Source: Methylobacterium dankookense (lineage in GTDB: Bacteria; Pseudomonadota; Alphaproteobacteria; Rhizobiales; Beijerinckiaceae). From it: a stretch of DNA of 64,000 nucleotides. The notes below the pieces were generated by a model that saw only the letters and a list, made by a program, of their open reading frames with translations, did no database searches and was not told where the DNA came from. Each line of letters begins with the position of its first letter. Position 1 is the first letter of the stretch. Where the stretch lies: positions 38,198 to 102,197 of the forward strand of contig NZ_CABFVH010000020.1 of NCBI RefSeq assembly GCF_902141855.1, in the 5' to 3' direction. The position numbers and the translations under genes were made by a program. Shown one piece after another: positions 46,403-55,398 of this stretch.

Positions 46403-46866
46403 GCTCACGCCGCCCCGCAGCGGGTTGGCGCCCCGTCGCGCACGCGCTGCGGAATGGCCGGGACGGCGCCTGCAATGGGTCGGCTCATGAACACCTGTAT
46501 CCGGCCGCAGGGCGGCGCGCGGATTCGCTGAGGCGCCGGATGAGATGGGGCCGGCCACAGCCCGCACCCGGGCGCGCCCTGCTCCGAGGAAGGGTGAGCC
46601 CGCCGATCCGATCGACGCCGTTGACGGTATGATGCCGGGTAACATGGGCCTCGGAGGATCGTCAACGCATCTAGACTGCCGGACGGCGTTGCGCGATCAG
46701 ACCGCAGCAAGGTTAACCGAACGTTATCCGGCCGCGGGATTTCCAGCGGCCAAGCCTATGTCCAGCAGGCGCAGAAGCTTGGCCGGACACGCGATTTTTG
46801 ATCGCACGCGGTTTCGGGTGCGAATGCTTGGGCGCGCCGGCGCGAAGACTGCTTCAGCGCCGCGGG
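46403..46866. other. Non-coding gap between rsmH and rnpB; mraZ not found
   Basis: There are 464 bp without a gene I can support. mraZ, which usually precedes rsmH and would just fit, is not encoded in any frame. The dcw promoter must lie here on the minus strand, but I see no clear -35/-10 pair. The rnpB transcript also ends in this gap; no strong terminator with a T-run is seen. Confidence 0.5.
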
Positions 46867-47270
<404 letters not shown>

Positions 47271-47443
47271 GGCGCAGATGCGCCGCCGCCCGGGCGCCCG
47301 TCAAGCGCGGCCGGCGCATGCCTCGCCGATGGGCATGCCCGGATATGCGGCAGGTGGTTGCCCCCGCCCGGCCCCGGCCCACCTCCCCGGGCAGGCGGAG
47401 CCGCGGCCCGCGGCGGCGGCTCGCGCCCGACGAGGAGGAGACC

Positions 47444-47602
47444 ATGACGGAAACGACCTGGAGCCTCGACACGGTGCAGACCCTGCGGGCGATGGCCCGC
47501 GAGGGCATCACGCCGGAGGTGATGAGCCTGAAGCTCAAGCGGCCGGTCGAGGCGGTGCGGGCCAAGCTGGCCGAGCTCGGCATCACACCCTCGACGGCCT
47601 GA
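47444..47602 (+). CDS. Small GcrA-like helix-turn-helix protein (52 aa)
   Basis: A 52-residue ORF with GGAGGAG five bases before its ATG. The sequence resembles the N-terminal DNA-binding part of GcrA-family proteins: a Trp near the start (W6), two helices (DTVQTLRAMAREG and ITPEVMSLKLKRP) and EAVRAKLAELGI. There is no C-terminal sigma-binding region as in full GcrA (~170 aa). It may be a stand-alone Myb/SANT-like DNA-binding module. It faces gloA, whose stop is 6 bp away on the other strand, and starts ~170 bp from the 5' end of rnpB, divergently. Confidence 0.6.
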   Translation: MTETTWSLDTVQTLRAMAREGITPEVMSLKLKRPVEAVRAKLAELGITPSTA

Positions 47603-47608
47603 TGCCGG

Positions 47609-48049
47609 CTACCAACTGCCGGTATTCTCCATCGAGGCCCAGGGCTCCTGCGGCGGCTTCGCGCCGCCCTTCTGCAGGATCTCGATGGAGATCCCGTCCG
47701 GCGACTTGACGAAGGCCATATGGCCGTCGCGCGGCGGACGGTTGATGGTGACTCCGGCATCCTTCAGCCGTTGACAGAAGGCGTAGATGTCATCGACCTG
47801 ATAGGCGAGATGGCCGAAATTGCGCCCGCCCGTATAGGTCTCCGGATCCCAGTTGTAGGTCAGCTCGACCAGAGGCGACTTCGTCGTCTCGGCCCGCGCG
47901 GCGTCGCCGGGCGCCGCGAGGAAGACCAGCGTGAAGCGGCCCTTCTCGTTCTCCACGCGCCGCACCTCCTTCAGGCCGAACGTGTCGACGTAGAAGGCCA
48001 GCGCCCGATCGAGATCGGCCACGCGGACCATGGTGTGCAGGAATTCCAT
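47609..48049 (-). CDS. gloA: Lactoylglutathione lyase (glyoxalase I, VOC family)
   Basis: A 146-residue VOC-fold metalloenzyme that isomerises the methylglyoxal-glutathione hemithioacetal to S-D-lactoylglutathione. All four metal ligands are in the expected positions: His5 (FLHTMVRV), Glu62 (LVELTYNW), His80 (FGHLAYQV) and Glu123 (SIEILQ). GLKEVRR and the NFGHLAYQV block are typical of Ni/Zn-type GloA. It marks the end of the conserved region; the sequence beyond is gene-poor. Confidence 0.94.
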   Translation of the reverse strand: MEFLHTMVRVADLDRALAFYVDTFGLKEVRRVENEKGRFTLVFLAAPGDAARAETTKSPLVELTYNWDPETYTGGRNFGHLAYQVDDIYAFCQRLKDAGVTINRPPRDGHMAFVKSPDGISIEILQKGGAKPPQEPWASMENTGSW

Positions 48050-48673
48050 ATTTTGGCTATCCTATTGATAACATGAGAGAATTGTGACTTCCTGGCAAGA
48101 AGCTGGCACACCCCTGCAAGGCGCCCGAACGAGGTGAGCGGCCGATCCATCTGATAGTTAGCGTCGTAAGGTGCAGAAGGTAGACCGATCACCCGGTTGA
48201 GCTTGAGGCGATCGCTGCTCCTGGACCCGTTCGAATTCGACAGTTCGGTAGGCACGCAGGGCGCCCTGTACTTCGGTCCGAGGGGTTAACCCCTTGAGAA
48301 ACCGCCAGATTGCTCGATAGCGGCTGACACAGGCTGAACAGGAGGATGGTGAGCAGTATCGTTAATATCCCGACATCCCAGCCGAGCGACCTGCTCGCCT
48401 CTCATTGCGGCTCCGCAGACATCAATGTGTCTGAAGTTGGCCGTTTCCGGGCCGTCCGCTTTTTGGCTCGGGTAGCGGACAAGCGGACGTTCCGCGAGGC
48501 TCGGATGGTGGGCTCAAATGACCCCTTCCAGACCTTGCACTTTGCAGGTCCGGATGTCCGTTGAAGAGGAAGAAGCGGCCCCCACAAGGGCGATCACGGC
48601 GTCAACAGCTTTGGGCCCTCCTTGCGCTGTGACTGGGAGGCAAACGTGGCGGTCTTGGAGCCGAAGCCGGCTT
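48050..48673. other. Gene-poor region beyond gloA
   Basis: About 620 bp with no gene I can support. A short plus-strand ORF (48346-48564, 72 aa) has GGAGG immediately before its ATG, but its translation has no domain-like pattern and the codon composition is unlike the neighbours. GC content is lower here than in the flanking genes, in keeping with decayed or acquired DNA. Confidence 0.5.
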
Positions 48674-48930
48674 CTAGACGGTTGTCTGCATCCGTTGGCG
48701 GACAAGAACCCCGCGTAGGGCCCGGGCGACGTTCTCGGCCGAGAACGGTTTGCGCACGAGCTCGAAGCCGTGGGCGTCGTCCCGGGCCAGCACGTCGCTA
48801 TAGCCCGTGTCAAGATCACTGGCCGGTCTGGATGGCTGTCCCGCAGCCGCCGTGCGAGCTCGACCCCGCCGATGCCGGGCATTACTACGTCCGAGAAGAC
48901 CCGGCGTCCTGCGATGCGCACCTCGGGCAC
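48674..48930 (-). pseudogene. Frameshifted response-regulator receiver domain remnant
   Basis: One minus-strand frame encodes VFSDVVMPGIGGVELARRLR and ends its similarity near PVILT (about 48,810). The next frame continues TGYSDVLARDDAHGFELVRK, PFSAENVARALRG and a stop. Together they make the second half of a CheY-like receiver, including the phospho-acceptor Asp and the conserved Lys, as at the end of hybrid kinases. A single-base deletion around 48,805-48,813 breaks the frame. The first half of the domain (the acidic pocket) is not found upstream, so the remnant is also truncated. Confidence 0.75.
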
Positions 48931-49117
48931 ACCTGATGTGGCAATGGACGCTCAATCCGGCTGACCCTTGTTGGCGGCTAGGTTCCAGAACGCGCGGTGA
49001 GGGCAGCCAATTCGCTTCACCTCACCCGGCCAGGGTACGCACCAGCCACGTCGTCTCGTCGTCGATGTTCGTACCCGTTCACTGTACCAGTCACGATGCC
49101 GCTTGCCGGTTGAGTGG

Positions 49118-49135
49118 AAGGTAAGCGCTTACCTT
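49118..49135. promoter_or_regulatory. Perfect 18-bp palindrome
   Basis: AAGGTAAGCGCTTACCTT is its own reverse complement. It lies 94 bp downstream of the histidine kinase gene end, in a gap with no gene. It could be an operator for a dimeric regulator, or a degenerate transcript end; no T-run follows. The rest of the gap 48,931-49,229 holds nothing I recognise. Confidence 0.4.
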
Positions 49136-49229
49136 GGCAGATGCCACTGGACGCTGCTGTTCGCCGGTATGGCTGGATGCCCGCCACGGTCGAGGAACCA
49201 AGCGGGGCGATGGGCGTCCGCCTGCGCGC

Positions 49230-50954
49230 TCAGGCGGCGACGCCCGAGGTATCCCGAAAAGAGGTGAAACGGTCCTGGGCGTCGAGGGGCACGTCAATCG
49301 TGCAGAGCAGGCCGGCGGGCTCGAATGCCAGCCGGACCATGCCGCCGAGCTCGTGCGTGATGGCGCCGGTGATCAAGCGGGTGCCGTAGCCGCGCCGACG
49401 CGGCTCCTGCGCAGGTGGACCCCCTTGCTCGTACCACTCCATCGCGAGCCGGCGCCCGCCGTCATCGGTCGTGACGACACGCCAGGCGATGTTCACTTGG
49501 CCGCCCTCGACAGACAGCGCGCCGTATTTGGCGGCGTTCGTGGTGAGTTCGTGCACTGTCATGCCGAGCGCCAGGACGTAGCGCGGCGCCAGGTCGAGGT
49601 CGGGACCGTCGAGCCGGAAGCGGTAGGCCTGCCCCTCTCGGAACGGGGCGAGCTCGTTCTCCAGCACCGTCCGGAGGGAGGCACCGGACCAGTCGTCGCG
49701 CGAGAGGAGGTCGTGCGTCTTCGACAGGGCGAGGATGCGGCCCTCCAACTGCTCGCCGGTGGCATCGCCTCGGCGAGCCTGACGGGCCAGGGATTGCACC
49801 GTCGTCAGCGTGTTGCGGACGCGGTGGTTGAGCTCGTGCAGCATCATCGTCTGCCGCTCCTGCAGCAGATGGCTGCGGGAGAGCTCGGCCCGCAACTCGC
49901 CCTCATGCTTCTGCAGGGACGCCGCCATGCCGTCGAACGCCTCGCCCAGCTGCCCGAACTCGGTCGGCCCGGAGAGGCCGGTCCGCGCGGCGAGATCGCC
50001 CGTCCGCCAAGCGGACGCCGCCCGCAAAAGGCGTCGCACCGGCCGGCGGATGAAGGCGCGGCCGGCCAGCAGGGCCGCCGCAAGGGCGAGGGCGGCGCCC
50101 AGGCCGATCAGCACGAGCCCGCGCCAGGTCGCCGCGTCGATGTCTGCGAAGGCCGCCGCCGGGGATAGGCCGACGGCAACCGTGATGTTGTCGAGATCAT
50201 CCGGGGTGGCGCCCGCGACGCCGGTGATGCGCATCCGGCCGCGCAGTCCGGGCATGTCCACGACCTGGCCGCGGTTCGCCGAGAGTGCCGACCAGTAGGC
50301 GGGCGATAGGGGCTTGCCGACCCATTCCGCGTGGTCGGGCACCCGGATGAGGATCACGCCAGCCTTGTCCGCGACCGTGAGCGTCGCATCATGTGGCAAG
50401 CCCGCCCGCGCCTGCTGGGCGGCGAGGTAGTCCAGGTCGATGCTCGCCACCACCACCCCGTCCGGGCGTCCGTCCAGCCCCGTCAGAGCCTGTGCGAGCT
50501 GGATGGTCGACTTGTCGGTGATGCGGCCGCGGAGGTGCTCGCCGACGACGAAGCCGCCGGTGCGCATCGCGTCCTGGAAGTAGCGGCGGTTCGCCAGAGA
50601 GTAGGCGCCGCCGGCGGAGCCGAGTGTGTTGCAGACCACGCTCCCGTCCGCGTCGACCACGGCGAAGAAGAAGGCGCCGGGCACCTTGTCGAGCAGGGTC
50701 TTGAGGTAGGGCGTGCAGACCTCGTGGTCCTTACCGCGGATCTCGGGCACCTCCGCGAGGATGCCAAGCGACTGGCGAACACCACGCCCGAACTGCCCGA
50801 GGTCGGCCGCGACGCTTCGGGCCGTGCGCATCGCCTCGCCGCGCACGGCCTCGCCGCGCGCAGTTCGCAGCGCGTACTCGTTATAGCCCTGGATGGCCAG
50901 CGCCGGCACGAGCGCCAGGGCCACCAGACCGACGATCCGTTTGGTCAGCGACAT
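49230..50954 (-). CDS. HWE-family sensor histidine kinase with extracellular Cache domain
   Basis: A 574-residue membrane kinase. A transmembrane helix (~8-24), a dCache-type periplasmic sensor (~30-285), a second helix (~290-315), HAMP (~315-370), then an HWE kinase core. The phospho-acceptor is His377 in LHELNHRVRNTLTTVQ, the ATP-binding part has ELTTNAAKYGALS, and the WxE signature is MEWYEQGGPP. The ligand is unknown; dCache domains often bind small organic molecules. HWE kinases of alphaproteobacteria often act on single-domain regulators or on PhyR of the general stress response; neither is in the window. Confidence 0.92.
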   Translation of the reverse strand: MSLTKRIVGLVALALVPALAIQGYNEYALRTARGEAVRGEAMRTARSVAADLGQFGRGVRQSLGILAEVPEIRGKDHEVCTPYLKTLLDKVPGAFFFAVVDADGSVVCNTLGSAGGAYSLANRRYFQDAMRTGGFVVGEHLRGRITDKSTIQLAQALTGLDGRPDGVVVASIDLDYLAAQQARAGLPHDATLTVADKAGVILIRVPDHAEWVGKPLSPAYWSALSANRGQVVDMPGLRGRMRITGVAGATPDDLDNITVAVGLSPAAAFADIDAATWRGLVLIGLGAALALAAALLAGRAFIRRPVRRLLRAASAWRTGDLAARTGLSGPTEFGQLGEAFDGMAASLQKHEGELRAELSRSHLLQERQTMMLHELNHRVRNTLTTVQSLARQARRGDATGEQLEGRILALSKTHDLLSRDDWSGASLRTVLENELAPFREGQAYRFRLDGPDLDLAPRYVLALGMTVHELTTNAAKYGALSVEGGQVNIAWRVVTTDDGGRRLAMEWYEQGGPPAQEPRRRGYGTRLITGAITHELGGMVRLAFEPAGLLCTIDVPLDAQDRFTSFRDTSGVAA

Positions 50955-51070
50955 CGAGGGACCGGCCCTACTCCGCGGTTCCCTCGGCAGAAAGACAGAA
51001 GGACTTTAACGAGTACATAGGCGGCACCCCCGTGCCAGCCAGAGCGTGTAGCGTCGGGGCTCGGATCCGG

Positions 51071-53383
51071 CTAAGCGGCGACCGCGTCACTCTGCTCCTG
51101 CATGGAGGCGAGCGGCGCCTCCAGGCGGCAGGTGAGACCCGTCGGCGCGAAGGTGAGCTTGACCTCACCGCCGACCTCGGACGCGAAACTGCGCTCGATC
51201 AGGCGCGAGCCGAAGCCGCGCCGCGTCGGCTGGGTCAGGATCGGCGGCCCACCCTGTTCGGACCAGGTCAGGCAGAAGCGAGGCGCGTCGCCCTCGTGCA
51301 CCACGTACCAGCGCAGCTCCACGACCCCGCTCTCGTTCGAGAGCGCCCCGTACTTGGCCGCGTTGGTCGCGAGCTCGTGCAGGGCCAGCGCCAGCGACAA
51401 GGCTGCACGGGCCGCCAGCAAGACATTCGGGCCACTGATCCGGATCCGGGAAGCCTCTGCCTGGCGATGCACCGAGAGGGCGCCCTCGACCACGTCCGCG
51501 ATCGGAGCTTCCGTCCAGCTCGCCTGAGTGAGGATGTCGTGCGTCCGCCCAAGGGAGATCAGCCGCGCGGAGAACGCCTCACGCACCTCGTTGATGTCGG
51601 TTGCGCCGCGCAGGGTCTGGCTGGCGATCGCCTGGACCATCGCGAGGGTGTTCTTGACCCGGTGCTGCAGCTCGCCCGTGAGCAGGCGCTGGTGCTCCTC
51701 GGCCCGTTTGCGCGCAGTGATGTCGAGCATGGCGCCGATCATTCGCACCGCTTTGCCATGGGGGTCACGCAGGACATATCCCCGGTCGAGAATGGCGGCA
51801 TAGGAGCCGTCCGCTCGTAGGAAGCGGTACTCGTCGGTCCAGTGATCGCTAGATCCATCGATGACGGCGTAGATGCTCGCCTTAACCCGTTCGCGGTCGT
51901 CCGGGTGGATGTGCGACTTCCACCATGAGCCGCTCGGGCCGACCTCGTCGGCCGCGTAACCGAACAGGGTCTGCACCGCCTCGTTCCAGCGGATGTGGTC
52001 GCTCGCGAGGTTCCAGTCCCAGATCGCATCGTTGGTGGCGCGGGAGGCGAGACGGTAGCGCTCCTCGGTCTCGCGTAGGGTCTGTTCGGCGTGCCGACTC
52101 GGGGTGATGTCACGGACCGTACCGATGAAGCGCACGGCGCGACCGTCCGCGAAGAACACCTGTCCCTTGGCTGCAATCCAACGCTCAACGCCATCCTTAA
52201 GGCCAACCGTGCGGTAGGCGATGTCGTAGGAGCCATCACCGGCAGGGTCGAGCGCGGCTTTGACGGCAGCGTCCACCCAGCCACGGTCGTCAGGGTGCAG
52301 ACCGGCCAGGAAGGTATCGTAGGTGACCGGCGCCTCAGGCGGCAGCCCGAACAGCGCGTGCACACGCGCATCCCAGCCCAGGTCGTCCATGACCAGGTCG
52401 TAGTCGAAGATGCCGAGATCGGTGGCGGACACGGCCAGGTGGAGCTGATCCCGGACCTTGTGCAGGATCGCGGCATCCTGGCGCTGCTGCGTGCGGTCGC
52501 GCAGGATTTTGAGGAAACCCTGGATCTCGCCGTTGCCGGCTCTGAGCGGCATCACTTCACTACTCGCCCAGAACCGCGCGCCGCCCTTGCGCAGGTGCCA
52601 GCGCTCGTCGGGAGCGCAGCCGTTCTGCAGCGCCAGCGCCATCTCGGTTTCGGGGCGTCCGGCCACGCGGTCCTCGGGCGTGAAGAACACATGGCAGGGA
52701 TCGCCCAGCATCTCGTCCTCACGCCAGCCGAGGATCTGCTCGGCGCCGGCGTTCCAGCGGGTGACCCGACCGCTCCGGTCCATTGCGATGACGGCGTAAT
52801 CTGTCGCGCTCTCCAGGATTCGGTCCTGCAATTCCTTCTGGGCCTGATACGCGAGGGCCGCCCTGCGCTGTTCCAGCTGCGCCATCGTTTGGCGCGCCAG
52901 GCGCCGGAGGCTGTCTTGCTGTCGCTCGGTCAGCTCATGCGGCTTGGTATCGAGCACACACACCGTGCCGATCGGCAGGCCGTCTTCTGTTTTGAGGAGC
53001 GCACCCGCATAGAAGCGTAAGCCTGGCTCGCCCGTCACCAGCGGGTTGCAGGCAAAGCGCGGATCCTGAGCTGCATCCGGCACGTAGAGGAAGTCGCTCT
53101 GCAGGATGGCCTGTCTGCAAAACGAAGACTCCAGCGGCGTCTCGCGCACGCCGAGGCCGACCTCGGCCTTGAAGAACTGCCGACCGTCGCCGATGAAGTT
53201 CACCACCGCGATCGGCGTGCCGCAGATCTCAGCCGCGAGCGCGGCGATATCGTCGAAGCCTGGCTCACGCGGCGTGTCGAGAATACCGTAGCTGTTCAGA
53301 GCCCGAAGACGCGCACCTTCATCCATCAGGGGCTTGGCCTGCTCCATAAGGTGGTCACGTGCGGGCAGAGGGTTATGTTCCAT
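51071..53383 (-). CDS. GAF-PAS-PAS-PAS HWE-family sensor histidine kinase
   Basis: A 770-residue soluble kinase with no transmembrane helix. A GAF domain (~25-175) is followed by three PAS/PAC units (~190-310, 315-440 and 440-565) and the HWE core with His574 in LTGELQHRVKNTLAMVQ, then ELATNAAKYGALS and LTWSEQGGPP. The GAF block LRALNSYGILDTPREPGFDD is common in bacterial sensor proteins. No PAS cysteine of the LOV type (NCRFLQ) is seen, so it is not an obvious blue-light receptor. It begins 13 bp after the Crp/Fnr gene, so the two form an operon. An internal ATG at 53347 is an alternative start. Confidence 0.92.
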   Translation of the reverse strand: MEHNPLPARDHLMEQAKPLMDEGARLRALNSYGILDTPREPGFDDIAALAAEICGTPIAVVNFIGDGRQFFKAEVGLGVRETPLESSFCRQAILQSDFLYVPDAAQDPRFACNPLVTGEPGLRFYAGALLKTEDGLPIGTVCVLDTKPHELTERQQDSLRRLARQTMAQLEQRRAALAYQAQKELQDRILESATDYAVIAMDRSGRVTRWNAGAEQILGWREDEMLGDPCHVFFTPEDRVAGRPETEMALALQNGCAPDERWHLRKGGARFWASSEVMPLRAGNGEIQGFLKILRDRTQQRQDAAILHKVRDQLHLAVSATDLGIFDYDLVMDDLGWDARVHALFGLPPEAPVTYDTFLAGLHPDDRGWVDAAVKAALDPAGDGSYDIAYRTVGLKDGVERWIAAKGQVFFADGRAVRFIGTVRDITPSRHAEQTLRETEERYRLASRATNDAIWDWNLASDHIRWNEAVQTLFGYAADEVGPSGSWWKSHIHPDDRERVKASIYAVIDGSSDHWTDEYRFLRADGSYAAILDRGYVLRDPHGKAVRMIGAMLDITARKRAEEHQRLLTGELQHRVKNTLAMVQAIASQTLRGATDINEVREAFSARLISLGRTHDILTQASWTEAPIADVVEGALSVHRQAEASRIRISGPNVLLAARAALSLALALHELATNAAKYGALSNESGVVELRWYVVHEGDAPRFCLTWSEQGGPPILTQPTRRGFGSRLIERSFASEVGGEVKLTFAPTGLTCRLEAPLASMQEQSDAVAA

Positions 53384-53395
53384 CCGCGCACCGAT

Positions 53396-54187
53396 TCAGC
53401 CGACCTGGCTCATCTGGTTGTCTGCAGGGGATTTCGGGCGCAGCGACACCAGGGTGCCACCAGCGTTGTAGAGGGCGCCGAGCACGGCCTCGAAGTGCCG
53501 CTTGACCGCGCCGTGGCACTCGCAGGTCGCCTCTTCCATCGCCAGGCGACTGACGATGATGATGCGACCGCGCCGGACCTGGATCAGCCCCTGCTGCTGC
53601 AAGGTACTCAGCGTGCGCGTAAGGTAGGAGCGTTGCACGCCGAGGAGCTCGGACAGCACCTCATGGGTGACCGGCAGCACGTCGGTGCCCAGGCGGTCCT
53701 GCAAGCTCAGGAGCCAGCGGGCGCAACGCGCCTCGATGGTGTGGCTGGCGTTGCAGGCGACCGACTGCAGCACCTGGGCAAGCAGGCAGTCGGAGTAGCG
53801 GGTGATCAGGTTGCGCAGGCCCGGCGAGCTCTGCTTGATCTGCTGCAGCACGGGAGCCTCGATACGCAGGACCGAACCCGGGACCTGCACCACGGCCCGG
53901 CTGAAGGCCGGCAGGGAGCCCTGGCTGACCACCCCACCGATGGCGCCCTCGCGGCCGACCGTGGCGGTCTCGACGGCGCGTCCGTCCTTGAGGCCGATGA
54001 CGAGGGCCGCCACGCACTGGCCGAGCGGGAAGGAGATGTAACTGACGTCTTCGCCCGCTTCGAAGAGCAGCTCGCCGCGCTGATACGTCTTCAGGTCCAG
54101 ATGAGGCTTGAGCAGGATCTGATCCGGCAGCCGCAGAGCGCTGAGGAGTAGGTTGCCGCTAAGCAGGGTGTCGATGTCGGGGAGCAT
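53396..54187 (-). CDS. Crp/Fnr family transcriptional regulator
   Basis: A 263-residue protein with an N-terminal cyclic-nucleotide-binding-type beta-barrel (YQRGELLFEAGEDVSYISFP), a dimerisation helix, and a C-terminal winged helix with recognition segment LLGVQRSYLTRTLSTLQQQG. The Fnr four-cysteine cluster and the Arg-Ser/Thr pair that binds cAMP are not evident, so its signal is not predicted. A CECHG motif occurs near the C-terminus. It heads the operon with the GAF-PAS kinase and diverges from the DUF6894 gene. In Methylobacteriaceae such regulators often lie next to HWE kinases. Confidence 0.9.
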   Translation of the reverse strand: MLPDIDTLLSGNLLLSALRLPDQILLKPHLDLKTYQRGELLFEAGEDVSYISFPLGQCVAALVIGLKDGRAVETATVGREGAIGGVVSQGSLPAFSRAVVQVPGSVLRIEAPVLQQIKQSSPGLRNLITRYSDCLLAQVLQSVACNASHTIEARCARWLLSLQDRLGTDVLPVTHEVLSELLGVQRSYLTRTLSTLQQQGLIQVRRGRIIIVSRLAMEEATCECHGAVKRHFEAVLGALYNAGGTLVSLRPKSPADNQMSQVG

Positions 54188-54403
54188 GGGGACCAGCGGC
54201 GAAGGGGATCCTGGTTGTCAGCCACGACCCCTACCGCAACGCTCCCCTGCTGTCTGTTCACTAGTACACAGACGCCTGGAAGGTCAGCGATTTTCATTGG
54301 CTTGGCAGGCAGGGAACCCTACGTGGATTAACCCATGCAACCATCGGCGGCGGAAGGGCTTCTAGGTTTGTAAGAAGCCGACCTCTCTAGCTCGCGCGTC
54401 GTG

Positions 54404-54670
54404 ATGCCCCGCTATTTCATCGATTTCCAGGATGGTGCGCTGTGGCTGAAGGACGAGGAGGGGCAAGAGTATCCGGACCTGCAGGCCGCCCGTGATGCAG
54501 CGATCGCGGCGCTCCCCGACATCGGCAGGGAAGCGCCACCCAACGACGGCAAGCGCGACTTCGTGGCGTATGTCCGCGGCGAGGACGGGACCGAGCTCTG
54601 CACCGTGCGGCTGAACCTGGATGCCGAGTGTCATCCCGAGCGTCAGGGGTCCGCCGAGCGGTGCGCATAA
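54404..54670 (+). CDS. DUF6894 family small protein
   Basis: An 88-residue protein. The opening MPRYFIDFQDGALWLKDEEG, then DLQAARDAAIAALPDIG, is typical of this small family found in large numbers in Methylobacterium and other Hyphomicrobiales. The C-terminal part (VRGEDGTELCTVRLNLDAE) completes the usual layout. The function is unknown. ATG 54404 is used; the GTG just before it is also in frame. Confidence 0.82.
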   Translation: MPRYFIDFQDGALWLKDEEGQEYPDLQAARDAAIAALPDIGREAPPNDGKRDFVAYVRGEDGTELCTVRLNLDAECHPERQGSAERCA

Positions 54671-55089
54671 TCGATGTTGTAGCGGCCAGTGCTCCATGTG
54701 CCAGTTATGAAGACAGGCCGTGGTCCATGCTTCGGTTCTGCTGTGATGCTCGCGATCTCCTCTCCGTTGCCATGCCCGTTCATAAGACGCTGGTCACCTT
54801 GCTCAGCGAGCCGCCCGGCCGTGACCGGCTCGCTGCCGGGCGGCTTTCGGCTCGTCTTGATTATCTGGAATATGGATCCAAGGCGACGTCGCGATCGTCG
54901 GGGACGATCAGGGCTGCCCACTTTCTCACTGCACCGAGGATCGCGTCCGGCTCGATGCCGTAGATGGTCACTATGGCCCAGCTGGTGAAATCCATCGCGA
55001 GCGTGTCGGCATCGCGTATCCACTAGCCAAAGCAGGTGCTCCGATACAATTACGGGGGATCCCGACAACAGCTGTTCAGAAGGTCGCGG
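54671..55089. other. Gene-poor stretch with a start-less open frame
   Basis: No gene is called. A plus-strand frame is open from 54,861 to 55,163 and looks protein-like in places (GDDQGCPLSHCTEDRVRLD, VDGHYGPAGEIHRERVGIA) but has no plausible start codon or ribosome binding site. It could be the remnant of a decayed gene whose family I do not recognise. Confidence 0.4.
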
Positions 55090-55395
55090 TCAGGTGTCTA
55101 TCCGAGCCCCGATCTCGGCGGCTCGATTGGTCGGGATGCGGCGATAGCGCGAGGTAACCGTCGCGCGGCCCGCGCCATCATGATGTAGAGCTGGTCCTGA
55201 CAGGCCGGCATGCCGGTCTCCGGCGATGGTACCAGGACACGCCGCGTCAGGAAGTACGACAGAGTGCCAGCGTCGAAGGCCGCACTGGCTGGGGCCGCGG
55301 GGCAGGTCGGGCAGAGTTCCATGAAACCGAAGCGCATCATCGCGCAGTTGAAGACGTCCGAGAAAGGCTCGATCGTGACGCGCTCTGATCCCAGC
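55090..55395 (-). pseudogene. Remnant of the C-terminal end of a Kup-type potassium transporter
   Basis: The minus strand encodes SERVTIEPFSDVFNCAMMRF, GFMELCP, LSYFLTRRVLVPSPETGMPA and CQDQLYIMMARAA. Then, in a shifted frame, it encodes SRYRRIPTNRAAEIGARIDT and a stop. This is the order and spacing of the Kup C-terminus (RYGFME, SYFL.R..LVP, MW..LF..M.RNA, YFRIP.NRVVE.G). The frame breaks near 55,150-55,170. The similarity starts right where the upstream kinase gene ends (55,399), so all of the membrane domain is missing. It is not expressed as a transporter. Confidence 0.75.
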
Positions 55396-55398
55396 ATA

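Noticed and set aside
47971..48255. A 94-codon minus-strand ORF overlapping the 5' end of gloA
   Set aside because: It overlaps gloA in another frame and shows no domain pattern.
48346..48564. A 72-codon ORF with GGAGG just before its ATG
   Set aside because: The spacing to the ATG is too short, there is no domain pattern, and the region around is decayed. It is kept only as a remark in the gap entry.
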